From positions 1 to 64,000 of the forward strand of contig NZ_JACESP010000017.1 in assembly GCF_013911755.1 (NCBI RefSeq): a DNA stretch of 64,000 nucleotides, written 5' to 3'. Source of the DNA: Sphingosinicella sp. (GTDB taxonomy: Bacteria; Pseudomonadota; Alphaproteobacteria; Sphingomonadales; Sphingomonadaceae). The notes under the pieces were generated by a model. It saw only the letters and a program-made list of their open reading frames with translations, searched no databases and was not told the DNA's origin. Position numbers and translations under genes: made by a program. Each line of letters opens with the position of its first letter. The first letter of the stretch is position 1. Positions 62,043 to 64,000 of the stretch are shown here, one piece after another.

Positions 62043-62780
62043 ATGGCAACACTGGCACAACGGCGCCCGGCAGCCTCTGCCGACCGCTGGTTCTTCACAT
62101 CGACGGCGCTGCTGATGCTCGCGCTCGTCTTCATCGGTTTTGCGCCAAGCTACTATCTTTCGGGGATCTTGAAGCCGCCGCCGGGCCTGAAGCCTGCAAC
62201 GACGCTTGTTCACGTCCATGCCTTCCTCTTTTCCGCTTGGATGCTGCTGTTCGTGCTGCAGACGCAGCTTGTGGCATGGCGGCGCACCGATCTGCATCGC
62301 CTGCTCGGCACGATTGGCTTCCTGATTTTGCCGGTGATGATCGTAATCGCGACGGTTTCCGCGCTCCATGGCGTCCACAGGGCATCCGGCCCCCCTATGA
62401 TCCCGCCGCTCACCTTCCTTGCCGTGCCGCTGCTCGACGTTCCGGTGTTCGCGTTGCTGATCGGCGGAGCGCTCGCCAACCGCCGCACGCCCCAGATGCA
62501 CAAGCGGCTGATGTTAATCGCGATGATCGGCATGATGAGCCCGGCGATCGGGCGAATGCCTCTGCCCCCGCCCTTCGTGGGCCCGGTGGCGATCTTCGTG
62601 CTGCCGGACCTCTTTCTGTTCGCGCTCGTGCTGTTCGACCTGATGGCCATGGGCCGTGTCCACCGCGCGACCGTCTGGGGCGGACTGCTGCTCGTCGGCT
62701 CGCAGGTTCTGCGCGTTCTCGTCTGGGAAACCGAGGGCTGGCTGGCCTTCGCGCGCTGGGCGTCGGGGCTCGTTGCGTGA
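62043..62780 (+). CDS. Seven-helix membrane protein of unknown function
   Basis: A 245-residue integral membrane protein. It starts at ATG 62043 with GGAAGGGGG upstream; the longer open frame runs antisense to rlmB. About seven hydrophobic segments are visible, from FFTSTALLMLALVFIGFAPSYYL to WGGLLLVGSQVLRVLVW. Histidines in LVHVHAFLFSAWMLLFVLQ and in TDLHRLLGTIGF might bind haem or metal, as in some b-type cytochrome-like families, but this is speculative. It is a single gene with no functional neighbours. Confidence 0.72.
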   Translation: MATLAQRRPAASADRWFFTSTALLMLALVFIGFAPSYYLSGILKPPPGLKPATTLVHVHAFLFSAWMLLFVLQTQLVAWRRTDLHRLLGTIGFLILPVMIVIATVSALHGVHRASGPPMIPPLTFLAVPLLDVPVFALLIGGALANRRTPQMHKRLMLIAMIGMMSPAIGRMPLPPPFVGPVAIFVLPDLFLFALVLFDLMAMGRVHRATVWGGLLLVGSQVLRVLVWETEGWLAFARWASGLVA

Positions 62781-62870
62781 AGCTGCACATCACGCGTTGA
62801 CATCGCCGCGGCCATTCGCCATCTAGCCCGCCTTGCCGCGCCCGGCTCACTGCCGGGCCGCCCGCCCTGT

Positions 62871-62955
62871 GGAGGGGTGGCCGAGTGGTTAAAGGCAGCA
62901 GACTGTAAATCTGCCCGCATAGCGTACGCTGGTTCGAATCCAGCCCCCTCCACCA
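62871..62955 (+). tRNA. tRNA-Tyr (GTA anticodon)
   Basis: It begins GGAGGGGTGGCCGAGTGGTT, has anticodon arm CAGACTGTAAATCTG (anticodon GTA), a long variable arm (CCCGCATAGCGTACGC region) as expected for the class II tRNA-Tyr, T-arm GGTTCGAATCC, and ends CCCCTCC-A-CCA with an encoded CCA. A hairpin with GCCCGG/CCGGGC arms just upstream (near 62840-62858) may belong to the promoter region or end the preceding gene. Confidence 0.96.
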
Positions 62956-62992
62956 TCACACCCTCCGGCGCACAAGAGGCATAGCCCGCCGC

Positions 62993-64000
62993 TCAGGGTA
63001 AATCGGCATGTTTCTTCCAGGCCTCCACGGCCTGTTGCCGGGTGTGGACATGCAGCTTGTGGTAGATTCGCTTCAGATGATGCCGGACCGTCTCATACGA
63101 AAGGTTGAGATGCCGGGCGGCGACCTTTGTGGGATGCCCGAGACACAGTTCGGCCATTACCTCCTGCTCGCGCGGGCTTAGGAGCCTAGCGACGCCGCGA
63201 TCCGCGTCGTGGGCAATGTGCGCGGAAAAGTGGTGCAGGATTGCGTCCCCCGCCCCCGACCGTTCATCCCGCGATATCTCTTGAAGAACAGCCTGAACGT
63301 CTTGATCTGCATCGAGGAAAAGACGCACTGCGCCGGTGCCCTCCACCTGCTTCATGGCTTGACGTATAGCAGTATCGGCCTTGCCGCGATGTCCGCCGGC
63401 CAACGCCGCAGCCGCTGCATCCAGAAGTCCACCGGCGCCCATCAGAAGACGTCCGCTTTGCGCGGCACGAATGGCAAATTCGTGCGCGAGATTATAGGCG
63501 CGCTCGGCGTCGCCCGCATGCAGCCAATAGCGGGAAAACAGCCGTACCAGCGCTTCCGTCTCAAGCCAGGGACGGACAAACCATGTCCGGTGCTGATCAA
63601 GCACGGCATCAAGCTTCGCAGACCGAATCAGTTGTTCGCATCCACTCCTGTCCCCCGCCGTCAGCCTCAGCTCGGCACCAACCGCCGGCGCGATGACCGA
63701 CATATGCGGCAAGGCTTCTTCGAGCGCGTACTGATAATCATCGTCGAGATCCGACAGCGCCTGCTCGATCTCGCCGCCAAGGAACAGGCACCGCACCCTC
63801 GTGCAGACGGCGTACACCTGCGTACTCAGCAGCGAATAGGCTATCTGCCTCGGCACGGCATCGAAATGCGCCAGCGCCACATCGAGCATGTTCTGCTCGA
63901 AAAAGCTCTGGCCGAGAATGGCGGTGCAATGCCGCCGCATGAAGGTGTTGCGCATCTCTCCGGTGTCCGCGAGGCGTTCGAGAACGACGCGGGAGTAGTG
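62993..64000 (-). CDS. LuxR-type regulator (MalT/LAL-like), C-terminal part
   Basis: Partial gene running off the right edge: the frame stays open from base 64000 through the first internal Met at 63955. About 335 residues are visible. Most are helical repeats of the TPR-like sensor kind (LETEALVRLFSRYWLHAGDAERAYNLAHEFAIRAAQSG). The end is a LuxR helix-turn-helix: LSPREQEVMAELCLGHPTKVAARHLNLSYETVRHHLKRIYHKLHVHTRQQAVEAW. This architecture fits large ATP-dependent MalT-like activators, whose NTPase domain would lie beyond the window. Target genes unknown. Confidence 0.85.
   Translation of the reverse strand, partial: HYSRVVLERLADTGEMRNTFMRRHCTAILGQSFFEQNMLDVALAHFDAVPRQIAYSLLSTQVYAVCTRVRCLFLGGEIEQALSDLDDDYQYALEEALPHMSVIAPAVGAELRLTAGDRSGCEQLIRSAKLDAVLDQHRTWFVRPWLETEALVRLFSRYWLHAGDAERAYNLAHEFAIRAAQSGRLLMGAGGLLDAAAAALAGGHRGKADTAIRQAMKQVEGTGAVRLFLDADQDVQAVLQEISRDERSGAGDAILHHFSAHIAHDADRGVARLLSPREQEVMAELCLGHPTKVAARHLNLSYETVRHHLKRIYHKLHVHTRQQAVEAWKKHADLP

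Overview
The window is high-GC chromosomal DNA from an alphaproteobacterium, most likely a sphingomonad. The evidence is a circularly permuted two-piece tmRNA gene, an ATP12-type F1 assembly chaperone, an alphaproteobacterial SspB next to fumC, a DUF1465 protein, a ROSE-type RNA thermometer before hsp20, and a long TonB-dependent receptor. Gene-level calls come from reading the translations and motifs; no database search was run.

Layout. Bases 1-628 are the end of an IS3-family element that has cut a TonB-dependent receptor gene in half. The receptor sits downstream of a styrene-monooxygenase-like flavoprotein and an AraC regulator; a flavin reductase, the probable partner, is divergent (to 4836). 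Bases 4902-10811 form a probable D-glutamate/N-acyl-D-amino-acid utilisation locus: LysR regulator, DgcN-like acetyltransferase, DgcA-like racemase, exported D-aminoacylase-like amidohydrolase and a glutamate-type symporter. Bases 10884-18007 are mixed housekeeping genes (rarA, a serine hydrolase, crcB, an RluC/D-type pseudouridine synthase, a HAD phosphatase, ATP12).

Bases 18152-29364 carry an acyl-CoA carboxylase locus, pccB-bioB-pccA. Its bioB-pccA gap holds six accessory genes: a GNAT acetyltransferase, a stand-alone ATP-grasp ligase and four tandem but divergent paralogues of the 'sugar-transfer associated' ATP-grasp family. Base composition changes sharply along the array. A decayed copy of the pccA 5' end, with its start codon mutated, lies between paralogues 2 and 3. 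This is the most unusual part of the window.

Bases 29368-40095 hold a Do-like protease, gmk, two c-di-GMP enzymes (7TM-GGDEF and GGDEF-EAL-PilZ), fumC-sspB, the permuted ssrA gene and a glycosyltransferase. Bases 40096-54723 are the conserved tRNA-Trp-secE-nusG-rplKAJL-rpoBC block on the minus strand. It is interrupted between rplL and rpoB by two transporter genes; rpoBC appears to have its own strong promoter and a leader attenuator. Bases 54872-58826 are a trehalose operon (otsB, GH15 enzyme, otsA). The rest holds hsp20 with its thermometer, DUF1465, a VOC protein, a NYN/OST-HTH protein, rlmB, a membrane protein, tRNA-Tyr and a LuxR-type regulator that runs off the right edge.
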